A DNA stretch of 64,000 nt from Deltaproteobacteria bacterium (GTDB taxonomy: Bacteria; Desulfobacterota; Desulfobacteria; Desulfobacterales; SpSt-501): contig JACRCN010000009.1 in the NCBI GenBank assembly GCA_016219005.1, positions 52,641 to 116,640 on the forward strand, written 5' to 3'. Positions 1 through 7,719 of the stretch are shown here, in pieces (the first letter of the stretch is position 1; each line of letters starts with the position of its first letter). Made by a program: the position numbers and the translations under genes. The notes below the pieces were generated by a model. The model was given only the letters and a program-made list of their open reading frames with translations, ran no database searches and was not told the origin of the DNA.

Positions 1-1
1 G

Positions 2-1573
2 TACAAGGCCGCATTTGCCGTCGACACGACCCTGCGCACCTTGGAGGAGGCGGCCGAGGGCGCCGACGCGCTCGTGGGTCTTTCGGCCAAAGGGGCCTTC
101 ACGCCGGCCATGCTGTCCCGCATGCGCGAAAAGCCCATCATCTTCGCCCTGGCCAACCCGGAGCCCGAGATCGACTACTTCAGCGCCAAGGCCGCCCGCC
201 CGGATGCCATCGTAGCTACCGGCCGCTCGGATTTCCCCAACCAGATCAACAACGTGCTCGGGTTCCCCTACATTTTCCGGGGCGCGCTGGACGTACGCGC
301 GACAAAGATCAACGAGCCCATGAAAATGGCCGCCGTCCGCGCCCTGGCCGAACTCGCGCATGCGGATGTCCCGGACGCTGTGATCCGGGCCTACGGCGGG
401 AACTCCATCCGCTTCGGCCCGGACTACATCATCCCGAAGCCCTTCGACACGCGGGTCCTCTTGAAGGTCGTTCCAGCCGTGGCGCAGGCGGCGATGGACA
501 GCGGCGTCAGCCGCCACCTCCCGCCCAGCGGGCTGACCTATGTCCGGCATCTGGAAAAGCTATTGGGACCGGAGCGGGAGGTCATGAGCAAGCTCGCGAG
601 CAGCGCCCAGCAAAAACCCAAGCGCATCGTGTTGCCCGAAGGCAACCACCCCGTTATCCTGCGCGCGGCCCATTTCGTCGCCAAAGAGGGCATCGCCCAT
701 CCGCTGCTCTTAGGCAAGGCCGATGAAATCCAAACGCTGGCCGACAGCCTCCATCTCACGCTCGACGGCATCGAAATCCTGAACCCCCTCGAAAGCCCGC
801 TTTTCGAGGATTTTGCAGACCGACTTTTCAGGATCCGCCAGCGCAAGGGCTGGACCCTGGCGGAGACGCAGTTCCAGCTTCGCCAGCCGTACATTTTCGG
901 CGCCATGATGGTCCGCGAGGGGTTCGTCGACGGCCAGGTGCACGGCATCGCCCAAAGCTACCCCAACGCCATCCGTCCTGTCCTGCAAGTGGTTCCCCTG
1001 CGGCCGGGCGTTGCGACCGTGGCCGGGCTTTACCTGATGCTCTTCAAAAATCGCACGCTGCTCTTTGCCGACTGCACCGTCAACGTCGAGCCGAAAGCCG
1101 AGACCCTGGCGGAAACCGCGATTCTCTCGGGCGAAATGGCGCATTTCTTCGGCATGCAGCCCCGTGTGGCGATGTTGTCCTTTTCGAACTTCGGCAACGC
1201 CCGGCATGCGCTGTCCTGCAAGATCGCCTGCGCCGCCGATCTCGCCCGCAAGCGCGTGCCGAACCTGCTCGTCGACGGCGAAATGCACGCCGACACGGCG
1301 TTGCTGGAAGACAAGCTGTCTCAGATGTTTCCGTTCAACCGCCTGGGAGGCTCCGCCAATATACTGATCTTCCCCGACCTGGGGTCGGGAAACATCGCGT
1401 ATAAACTGATCGAGCAGCTGGGAGGCGCTACAGCCGTCGGTCCCATGCTGATGGGGTTGAGCAAGCCCTTCAACGTGCTGCCGCGCAACACCGACATGGA
1501 AAACGTGGTCAACGTCATCACCATCACCGTGGTACAGGCCGGGTACCTGGACTTCAGCAAGGCCCCCGCCTGA
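2..1573 (+). CDS. maeB: NADP-dependent malic enzyme with C-terminal phosphotransacetylase-like domain (5' truncated)
   Basis: The reading frame is already open at base 2, so the start lies outside the window. The first ~190 residues match the end of a malic enzyme NAD(P)-binding domain, including the stretch 'FALANPEPEI'. From about base 610 to the stop a phosphotransacetylase-like domain follows, opening with 'RIVLPEGNHP' and containing 'MLSFSNFGNA'. This two-domain order is that of MaeB enzymes, which oxidatively decarboxylate malate to pyruvate in the cytoplasm. In known MaeB proteins the second domain is regulatory and does not make acetyl phosphate. A short GC hairpin and T-run follow the stop. 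The assignment is firm; only the 5' part is missing. Confidence 0.93.
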   Translation, partial: YKAAFAVDTTLRTLEEAAEGADALVGLSAKGAFTPAMLSRMREKPIIFALANPEPEIDYFSAKAARPDAIVATGRSDFPNQINNVLGFPYIFRGALDVRATKINEPMKMAAVRALAELAHADVPDAVIRAYGGNSIRFGPDYIIPKPFDTRVLLKVVPAVAQAAMDSGVSRHLPPSGLTYVRHLEKLLGPEREVMSKLASSAQQKPKRIVLPEGNHPVILRAAHFVAKEGIAHPLLLGKADEIQTLADSLHLTLDGIEILNPLESPLFEDFADRLFRIRQRKGWTLAETQFQLRQPYIFGAMMVREGFVDGQVHGIAQSYPNAIRPVLQVVPLRPGVATVAGLYLMLFKNRTLLFADCTVNVEPKAETLAETAILSGEMAHFFGMQPRVAMLSFSNFGNARHALSCKIACAADLARKRVPNLLVDGEMHADTALLEDKLSQMFPFNRLGGSANILIFPDLGSGNIAYKLIEQLGGATAVGPMLMGLSKPFNVLPRNTDMENVVNVITITVVQAGYLDFSKAPA

Positions 1574-1592
1574 ACGGCCCGGCGGGCTTTTT
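1565..1592 (+). terminator. Intrinsic terminator after maeB
   Basis: The arms 1565-1570 and 1581-1586 can pair, and a shorter alternative hairpin (GCCC-GGC-GGGC, 1577-1587) runs directly into five T residues. Part of the stem overlaps the maeB stop codon. Confidence 0.5.
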
Positions 1593-1600
1593 AGCTTCTG

Positions 1601-1644
1601 TGTCAACATCATACATTGACAACCGATATGCAAAGGCTTAATTG
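1601..1644 (+). promoter_or_regulatory. Possible promoter/operator of the TauE-like gene
   Basis: A perfect inverted repeat, TGTCAA (1601-1606) and TTGACA (1616-1621), is separated by nine bases. Its right half is also a perfect -35 hexamer. The -10 region 17 bases downstream (TAATTG at 1639-1644) is poor, which would suit activator dependence. The arrangement resembles a binding site for a CRP/FNR-family regulator, but no regulator is identified. Confidence 0.35.
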
Positions 1645-1733
1645 ATGACACGCAATTTTAAGTGAATCGGATTCAGGTCGCAGGGCGCTTCCAACGATAG
1701 GCAACGGGATTAACTCAGCAGGCAGGAGGGACA

Positions 1734-2981
1734 ATGAACTTGAGTACATCGGCAAGAAAATTGATACTGGTCTTTTTTGTATCGTTTTCGGTGATGGCAT
1801 TTGCGGCGGCCGGCAGCCTCTGGGCTCAAACCCAGCAGCCCGCTCCGACCGAGCAGAAACCGGCGGTAAAACCGGCGGAAGCCAAGCCCAAACTGGTGGG
1901 CAACAACCTGGGTCTCCCGGCCAAGCTGGGCGAGCAAATCGCCAAGGTTCCGGAAGGCAAAGGCAAGGGCCAGATCGACCCCAGCGCGCCGCGCGGCGTC
2001 TTCGGCATTCCGGGTGCGCCGCAGGTCGGCATGGTGTTGGCCTTCCTGTGGGCCACCTGGGTGGGTTGGATCTTCTCGACGGTGGGGGCTTTCGGCGGCA
2101 TCATGGCCGGCGTCGGGCACATGACGGTGTATGGTTTGGGCGACTATGTGCGTACCTTCAAAGACAGCGCGCCCGGGTTCAACAAGACCCTCACGGACAG
2201 CATCCGAACCTCGAACCAGTTCCTGGTCGGGCTGTCATCGATCCTGAGCGTCGTCAACTACCTCAAGTCCAAGCGCATGTCCTGGCCGCTCGGGCTTGCC
2301 CTCGGCGTCGGCTCCATCGTCGGTGCCTACCTGGCGGCGTCGCTCACCGGCGGCAAGGTCAGCTTCAGCCAGTACCAGGGCTGGTTCGGCGTGTTCGTGC
2401 TGGTGGTGGGATTCGTCCTGATCTACGAACTCACCCCCACGGGCCAGGCCGGCAAAAAGGCGGCCAAAGCCGCGGCCCAGACCTTCGAAAAAACCGTCAG
2501 AGAAAAAAAGGACATTGCATCCGCCGGTGTGACGCTGAAATCCTTCGGGATCGCCAAGTCCACCATGTCCTTCTTCGGGACAGACTTTACGTTCAATCCC
2601 ATCGCGGCCTTTTTCGGCGGTGTAGTGATCGCGGCCATCTCGGCCTTCATCGGTGTGGGTGGCGGGTTCCTGTACGTGCCCTACCTGACCAGCATCGTCG
2701 GGCTGCCCATGTTCGTCGTGGCCGGGACCTCGGCCCTGGCGGTGTTTTTGAGCATGATCACGAGCATCACCACCTACATCAACGTCGCCGGTGCCGGCAT
2801 GGACTGGGCCTTGGTCGGCACCCAGTTGGTGGGGGTCTTCATCGGCTCCATGGTGGGTCCGCGAACGGCAAAGTACATCCCGGACAAGTGGCTGAAGCTG
2901 CTTTTCATTATTCTCGCCCTGTACGTCGGCATTGGATACTTAAGCAAGGGCTTCTTCGGCAGCTCCTGGGTTCCGATGTGA
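1734..2981 (+). CDS. TauE/SafE-family membrane transporter (sulfite/anion exporter type)
   Basis: This 415-residue protein begins with a hydrophobic leader (residues ~9-32, ending near 'SLWA') and a Pro/Lys/Ala-rich stretch to about residue 85. Eight or so membrane segments follow in two halves, separated by a charged linker at residues ~235-280. The second half carries the glycine-rich 'GVGGGFLYVPYL' block typical of TauE/SafE permeases, which move sulfite, sulfonates or other organic anions. The leader and basic linker make it longer than ordinary ~260-residue members. Such long forms are common in sulfate-reducing bacteria. The start is supported by the Shine-Dalgarno AGGAGGG just upstream. 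Substrate and direction of transport are not readable from sequence. Confidence 0.85.
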   Translation: MNLSTSARKLILVFFVSFSVMAFAAAGSLWAQTQQPAPTEQKPAVKPAEAKPKLVGNNLGLPAKLGEQIAKVPEGKGKGQIDPSAPRGVFGIPGAPQVGMVLAFLWATWVGWIFSTVGAFGGIMAGVGHMTVYGLGDYVRTFKDSAPGFNKTLTDSIRTSNQFLVGLSSILSVVNYLKSKRMSWPLGLALGVGSIVGAYLAASLTGGKVSFSQYQGWFGVFVLVVGFVLIYELTPTGQAGKKAAKAAAQTFEKTVREKKDIASAGVTLKSFGIAKSTMSFFGTDFTFNPIAAFFGGVVIAAISAFIGVGGGFLYVPYLTSIVGLPMFVVAGTSALAVFLSMITSITTYINVAGAGMDWALVGTQLVGVFIGSMVGPRTAKYIPDKWLKLLFIILALYVGIGYLSKGFFGSSWVPM

Positions 2982-2995
2982 TGAGTTGAGATGTG

Positions 2996-3034
2996 AAGCC
3001 CGAGCCCGCCGTCGGGGGGTTCGGGCTTTTTTTT
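2996..3034 (+). terminator. Strong intrinsic terminator after the TauE-like gene
   Basis: Arms AAGCCCGA (2996-3003) and TCGGGCTT (3021-3028) form an eight-pair stem, followed by an uninterrupted run of T. Confidence 0.85.
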
Positions 3035-3077
3035 ATAGCTGTAGAAAAACCAATAGGTCGGCGGCACGCGTTTCAGC

Positions 3078-3626
3078 ATGTGGGATTTTTGCGATCCATA
3101 TCTTCTGACTCTGTACCGGGTCACGGGAATCGAGCGCCTGGATGGACTGCTCGGTACCTTCCTGGTGGCGCTGCTGGTGACCATCATCGGGGAGTTCACC
3201 ATCTCCATCGTCTTCCGGGTCAACCGCAGGCATCTCGACGGTCTGAACAGCGATCTCGAGAAATACAGCAATCTGTCGCGGGAGGCCCTGCGGCGCGGCG
3301 ATGCGGCAAGCTACAAGGCCCTGAACAAGCAAGGCAACGACGCCTACGGCCAAGTGTTCTTCAACCGGTTCGGCCTGTCCGCAGCTTCGCTCTGGCCGGC
3401 CTTCTTCGCCCTGGACTGGATGCAGCGGCATTTTGCGGAGCCCGGCATCGCGGTCCCACTCTACCCTTCCGGAGCGAATTACGTGGTCGTTTTTCTGCTC
3501 TGCTACATCCTGGCCCGGATTGTGTTTGGACGGCTCAAACGGCACCTGCCTTATTTCAAGGGCCAATACGCCATGCTGCAGCGCTATGACAAACCGGGTG
3601 AGACCGCCGAAAAGCCGCCCCCGTGA
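3078..3626 (+). CDS. Small membrane protein of unknown function
   Basis: This 182-residue protein has a hydrophobic segment near residues 23-47, a charged predicted helical hairpin at ~48-90, and two more hydrophobic segments at ~95-115 and ~132-152. The tail is basic and proline-rich. The order membrane segment, cytoplasmic hairpin, membrane segments faintly recalls the EMC3/YidC-like DUF106 proteins, but I see no diagnostic motif. It sits behind a strong terminator and in front of DedA, so it probably has its own promoter. No clear Shine-Dalgarno precedes the ATG, so the start is less certain than the frame. Confidence 0.7.
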   Translation: MWDFCDPYLLTLYRVTGIERLDGLLGTFLVALLVTIIGEFTISIVFRVNRRHLDGLNSDLEKYSNLSREALRRGDAASYKALNKQGNDAYGQVFFNRFGLSAASLWPAFFALDWMQRHFAEPGIAVPLYPSGANYVVVFLLCYILARIVFGRLKRHLPYFKGQYAMLQRYDKPGETAEKPPP

Positions 3627-3667
3627 ACAGCTTCCTTTAATTTCAAATCGATGCTATGATTGCTCAT

Positions 3668-3697
3668 CGTGCCCGTCATGCGGGCACGTCGCATTTT
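3668..3697 (+). terminator. Hairpin, probable terminator before the DedA gene
   Basis: A perfect eight-pair stem (CGTGCCCG 3668-3675, CGGGCACG 3681-3688) with a five-base loop is followed by a weak T-rich tail (GCATTTTA). Confidence 0.45.
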
Positions 3698-3762
3698 AGG
3701 AACTCAACTTCCCTGGAAGCTGTCTCGTTTGCGGGGGCAACCAACCCCACCCAAGGTCGCAT

Positions 3763-4434
3763 ATGGAAGCGGTTAAACTGTTGATCGATTTTATCCTGCA
3801 CATCGACCGGCACCTGCAGGTGCTGTGCGCAACCTACGGAATCTGGGTGTATGTGATCCTGTTCGTCATCGTCTTCTGCGAGACCGGCCTGGTGGTCACA
3901 CCGTTCCTGCCCGGCGACTCCCTGCTCTTCGCGGTGGGCTCGCTCGCCGCCATCGGCGCCTTGGATGTCACCACGGCCATCCTCCTGCTGACCGCCGCGG
4001 CCGTTTTCGGCGACTCCGTAAACTACTCCGTCGGCAACTATGTAGGCCCCAAGGTGTTTCACGCCGAGCACGCGCGTTTCCTGAACAAGGAATACCTGCA
4101 CCGCACCCATGCATTTTATGAACGGCACGGCGGCAAGACCATCATCATCGCCCGCTTTCTGCCCATCATCCGCACCTTTGCTCCGTTCGTGGCCGGGATC
4201 GGCAGCATGACCTACCCCCGGTTTTTGTTCTTCAACGTGTTCGGCGGGCTGCTGTGGGTGCTCGGCTTCGTGCTGGCCGGCTACTGGTTCGGAAACATCC
4301 CCCTCATCAAGAACAACTTCAGCATGGTGATCCTCGCCCTGGTGCTGATCCCGGGCATCCCCAGCCTCGTGGAGTTCATCCGCATCCAGATCGCCCGCCG
4401 CAAGGCCAAGTCTCTGCCGGTCAAGGAGCGTTGA
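3763..4434 (+). CDS. DedA-family membrane protein (VTT domain)
   Basis: This 223-residue integral membrane protein has the DedA hallmarks: 'ETGLVVTPFLPGDSLL' near residue 40, 'FGDSVNYSVG' near residue 85, and 'IIIARFLPIIRTFAPFVAG' near residue 127, with paired Arg residues in the re-entrant loop. DedA proteins sit in the inner membrane and act in lipid carrier recycling and proton-motive-force-linked envelope homeostasis. Length and residue pattern fit the YqjA/YghB/DedA group. It appears monocistronic; the next gene has its own promoter and riboswitch. Which DedA subgroup it serves cannot be decided here. Confidence 0.9.
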   Translation: MEAVKLLIDFILHIDRHLQVLCATYGIWVYVILFVIVFCETGLVVTPFLPGDSLLFAVGSLAAIGALDVTTAILLLTAAAVFGDSVNYSVGNYVGPKVFHAEHARFLNKEYLHRTHAFYERHGGKTIIIARFLPIIRTFAPFVAGIGSMTYPRFLFFNVFGGLLWVLGFVLAGYWFGNIPLIKNNFSMVILALVLIPGIPSLVEFIRIQIARRKAKSLPVKER

Positions 4435-4493
4435 GGCGCTCACAGCCCGCGGGACGGCGCCCACCGCCCCACCGCTGCGGCCCTCCGAAATGC

Positions 4494-4522
4494 TTGACAC
4501 CTGCAATATTCGGGTCTAAGTT
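4494..4522 (+). promoter_or_regulatory. Sigma-70-type promoter for the kup riboswitch leader
   Basis: A perfect -35 (TTGACA, 4494-4499) is followed after exactly 17 bases by TAAGTT (4517-4522). Transcription would start around 4528, right at the 5' edge of the riboswitch. Confidence 0.6.
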
Positions 4523-4525
4523 ACC

Positions 4526-4701
4526 CGCCGCTTAATCCCGGACGTAATCGGGAGCGGGGGAACCAGGTTCTTGGGGCGCATCGCCAGGCGGCGAGGGGCA
4601 ACCTCTTCAGCCCTATCCCTTCCGCTAACCTCGCAGGCGTCGATGAGGAGAACCTTCGGAGGAAAGCGGGGGTATATCCTCCAAACCACAGGTCCCGGAG
4701 G
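4526..4701 (+). promoter_or_regulatory. c-di-AMP (ydaO/yuaA-type) riboswitch controlling kup
   Basis: Blocks typical of the ydaO class occur in order: CCGCCGCTTAAT (from 4526), GCGGGGGAACC (4554-4564), TGGGGCGCATCG near 4572, and the nearly invariant GCTAACCTCGCAGGCGTC (4623-4640), then GGAGAACC. ydaO RNAs bind cyclic di-AMP and are known to switch off potassium uptake genes, which fits the kup gene downstream. The likely switch is translational. TCCTCC (4677-4682) can pair either with GGAGGA (4658-4663) or with the kup Shine-Dalgarno GGAGG (4697-4701). The class call is strong; the switching model is inference. Confidence 0.88.
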
Positions 4702-4710
4702 TTCGCCACC

Positions 4711-6651
4711 ATGGCTGCCGCAGGTCCCGATTCTACAGTCGCGCATCTCCCGCCGGTTCAAGGGAATCCTTCCGGCACTCACCCTGTTCAGAAGCGAACC
4801 ACCGCGCTGGCCCTGGGGGCCCTCGGCGTGGTGTTCGGCGACATCGGTACCAGCCCGCTCTACACGATCCGAGAGTGCTTCAACGGGCCGCACGCCGTCG
4901 CACTGGATGAAATTAACATCTTCGGCGTGGTGTCCTTGATCTTTTGGTCACTGACCATGGTGGTGACTGTCAAATACGTGGCTTTCATCCTGCGAGCCGA
5001 CAACCGCAGTGAGGGCGGCATTTTTGCGCTGTTGGGTCTGATATTGGGATCAACCGCGCAGATATCCCCACGCCTGCGCGCAGCCATCGTGTTGGGGGCC
5101 ATTTTCGGAGCAGCGCTTCTTTACGGCGATGGCATCATCACCCCGGCCATTTCGGTGCTCTCCGCCATTGAAGGCCTCGAGGTCGCCACCCGCGCGGCCA
5201 AACCAGCCGTGGTGCCGCTGACGTGTGCGGTGCTGGTTGGACTGTTCCTGATCCAGCATCGGGGCACTGCCGACATCGGCAAAGTGTTTGGGGCCATCAT
5301 GATCCTGTGGTTTGGGGCCATTGCCGCCTCCGGGCTGGGCGCCATAGCTCAAACTCCCAAGATCCTGCTGGCGGTCAACCCCGTTTACGCGTGGAATTTC
5401 TTTGCTGCCAACCACCTCCACGGGGCCGTCGCTCTCGGATCGGTGGTCCTTTGCATCACCGGTGGGGAGGCGTTGTATGCGGACTTGGGGCATTTCGGCC
5501 GCCGGGCCATCCGCGTGTCCTGGCTCGGGCTGGCGTTCCCGGCACTGCTTTTGAACTATTTCGGCCAGGCAGCGCTGCTGATAGACCATCCCGAGTTGAA
5601 TTTTCACCCATTTTACGGCCTGGTGCCTTCCGGCCTCCTCTACCCGATGGTGGCGTTGTCCACCATTGCCACCGTGATCGCCTCCCAAGCGCTGATTTCG
5701 GGTGTCTTCTCCCTGACCCAGCAGGCCATCCAACTGGGTTTATGTCCGCGAGTGCACATCGTTCATACCTCGGCCGATGTCCGGGGTCAGATCTTCATCC
5801 CCGGTGTCAATTTCGCCTTGATGCTGGCATGCATCGGGCTGGTATTGTCTTTTAAAGAGTCCAGTGGGCTGGCGGGAGCCTACGGGATCGCCGTGACAGC
5901 CACCATGAGCCTCACCTCGGGTTTGTACCTGGCGGCCACGATCAAGGTCTGGCGCTGGCCGCTGTGGAAAGCCCTGCCGCTGGTGGTCGTTTTTCTACTG
6001 TTCGATCTCGCTTACTTCGGCGCCAATCTCCTTAAAATTTTCGACGGCGGCTGGATCACGCTGGTCGTGGCCTTTGCCATCATCACGACGATGACCACCT
6101 GGCGCAAGGGCCGGGAGGAACTGAAACGCAAGCTCTTCGCCAACCGCGTACCGCTGGATGTATTCCTATCGGATATCGAACGGCAGGCCCTGTCGCGCGT
6201 GCGGGGGACGGCGGTGTTCATGACCCTTTCGCCGGAAGGGGCCCCGCCCACCCTGCTGCATCACGTGAAGCACAATCACATGCTGCATGAGCACGTGGTT
6301 CTGCTCACGCTTCAGTCGGCGGATGCCCCGGTCGTGGCGAACGAGGACCGCATGCGCATCGAACGGTTAAAGCAAGGGTTCTATCGACTAACGGCGTGGT
6401 ATGGGTACATGGAGACCCCGAGTGTACCGAGGCTCATGAAATCGGCTGCAGTCTTCGGCCTGCCCCTGGAACCCACCCGGACAACTTTTTACCTGGGCCG
6501 CGAAACCCTGCTCACCACCGGAAAGTCCAAAATGGCGCGCTGGCGCAAGTCCCTCTTCGCCTTCATGTCGCGCAATGCCGCCAACCCAGCGGTCTTCTTC
6601 GGCATTCCGCCCAACCGCGTCGTCGAGCTCGGGGCCCAGGTCCAGTTGTAA
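4711..6651 (+). CDS. kup: KUP-family potassium uptake protein
   Basis: This 646-residue protein carries the KUP signature 'GDIGTSPLY' at residues ~43-51, 'YGDGIITPAISVLSAIEG' near residue 135, and about twelve membrane segments up to residue ~445. A ~200-residue cytoplasmic tail follows. KUP proteins take up potassium by proton symport across the inner membrane. The length is in the family's usual range of 620-660. The start is set by GGAGG nine bases upstream, which is also the sequence the preceding riboswitch can mask. Transcription from 4494-4522 through the c-di-AMP riboswitch gives expression that should fall when c-di-AMP is high. Confidence 0.96.
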   Translation: MAAAGPDSTVAHLPPVQGNPSGTHPVQKRTTALALGALGVVFGDIGTSPLYTIRECFNGPHAVALDEINIFGVVSLIFWSLTMVVTVKYVAFILRADNRSEGGIFALLGLILGSTAQISPRLRAAIVLGAIFGAALLYGDGIITPAISVLSAIEGLEVATRAAKPAVVPLTCAVLVGLFLIQHRGTADIGKVFGAIMILWFGAIAASGLGAIAQTPKILLAVNPVYAWNFFAANHLHGAVALGSVVLCITGGEALYADLGHFGRRAIRVSWLGLAFPALLLNYFGQAALLIDHPELNFHPFYGLVPSGLLYPMVALSTIATVIASQALISGVFSLTQQAIQLGLCPRVHIVHTSADVRGQIFIPGVNFALMLACIGLVLSFKESSGLAGAYGIAVTATMSLTSGLYLAATIKVWRWPLWKALPLVVVFLLFDLAYFGANLLKIFDGGWITLVVAFAIITTMTTWRKGREELKRKLFANRVPLDVFLSDIERQALSRVRGTAVFMTLSPEGAPPTLLHHVKHNHMLHEHVVLLTLQSADAPVVANEDRMRIERLKQGFYRLTAWYGYMETPSVPRLMKSAAVFGLPLEPTRTTFYLGRETLLTTGKSKMARWRKSLFAFMSRNAANPAVFFGIPPNRVVELGAQVQL

Positions 6652-6670
6652 AAATGAAATCGTCTGCCCC

Positions 6671-7489
6671 CTACCCCCCATCCGCCGTTACAAACCAGTC
6701 GATCAGCTTGCGGGCAATGCTGATCCGCGGGGGGACCGCCGGCAGGGCGCCGGCGGAAAACCAGCCGGCATCAGCGATTTCCACCGGGTCCACCCGGATC
6801 TCGCCGGAGGCATATTCGGCGGTGAAGGCCACCATCAGCGAGTCCGGAAACGGCCAGGGCTGGCTGCCGAAATAGCGGATGTTCCGGACGCGCACACCCA
6901 CCTCTTCGAACACTTCCCGCTGCACACAATCTTCCAGGGTCTCCCCCGGCTCCACAAACCCGGCCAGGACGCTGTAGAATTTCGCAGGAAACCGCGTCGA
7001 ATGCGCCAGAAGCAGCTTCCGGTCTTTCACCACGGCGACGATGATGGCCGGCGTCACCCGCGGGTGATTGATGAGGCCGCAGGCCGGGCAGATCTTGGCC
7101 CGTTCCTGGGAGTGGTCCCGGGTGGGGCTCCCGCAGCGGCCGCAGAACCGGTGGTTGCGGTGCCAGTGCACCAGCTGCCCGGCCCGGCCCGCCACCCAGA
7201 CCAGATCCTCGTCCATCCCGCCGAATAGCTCCCGCAAACCTTTCAACTCGAACCCGTCGGCCTCCGGGACCGCCTCGGGCAGGCTGACCGCGTAGCAGGC
7301 TTTCCCGCTCCAGGCGCCGAAAAAATGCTTCCATGGCGGCTCCGGTACATGCCCGATCATCTCGCTGCCGGTCGGCACCGCCGGTCGGCCGTGATCGAGC
7401 TTCACCATCAGCTTGCCGGCCTGAAATGCAAACCAGAGCGCCTGCGACTCATCCGCGCCCGATGCACCAAATCCTTGAAGAAACGTCAT
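6671..7489 (-). CDS. nudC: NADH pyrophosphatase / NAD-cap decapping enzyme
   Basis: This 272-residue protein has the three-part NudC layout. The N-terminal domain is variable. A zinc ribbon follows with Cys116, Cys119, Cys134 and Cys137. The Nudix domain comes last, its box starting at residue 177 ('GFVEPGETLEDCVQREVFEE'). The NudC-specific 'SQPWPFP' motif sits at residues 209-215. The family hydrolyses NAD(H) to NMN(H) plus AMP and removes NAD caps from RNA 5' ends. It converges on kup, with only 19 bases between the two stop codons. All metal-binding Glu residues of the Nudix box are present. Confidence 0.95.
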   Translation of the reverse strand: MTFLQGFGASGADESQALWFAFQAGKLMVKLDHGRPAVPTGSEMIGHVPEPPWKHFFGAWSGKACYAVSLPEAVPEADGFELKGLRELFGGMDEDLVWVAGRAGQLVHWHRNHRFCGRCGSPTRDHSQERAKICPACGLINHPRVTPAIIVAVVKDRKLLLAHSTRFPAKFYSVLAGFVEPGETLEDCVQREVFEEVGVRVRNIRYFGSQPWPFPDSLMVAFTAEYASGEIRVDPVEIADAGWFSAGALPAVPPRISIARKLIDWFVTADGG

Positions 7490-7605
7490 TTCCCGCCTGC
7501 CTCCGCAGCCTCATCCTGCCGTTGAACCGGGTGTTCGAAACAAGCACCCGGCCGCTAGAATACGCCAGGCGGCGGCGCTTGAAAAGACCTTTGTTCAACT
7601 ACTGT

Positions 7606-7633
7606 TAAAGAGTTGGGGCATAATAGCCGATAT
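7606..7633 (+). promoter_or_regulatory. Possible sigma-28 (flagellar/chemotaxis) promoter for the chemoreceptor
   Basis: TAAAGAGT (7606-7613) and GCCGATAT (7626-7633) resemble the sigma-28 elements TAAAGTTT and GCCGATAA. The spacer is 12 rather than 11 bases. The position upstream of a chemoreceptor gene supports the reading, but it remains tentative. Confidence 0.35.
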
Positions 7634-7719
7634 TCAGAATCTAAAAGGCCGTTGAAAAACGGCGCCTGCGTCCGCGATCCGTGCGAGGCTCTGCTCTCGA
7701 AACGAGAAAGGAAAAGGAT

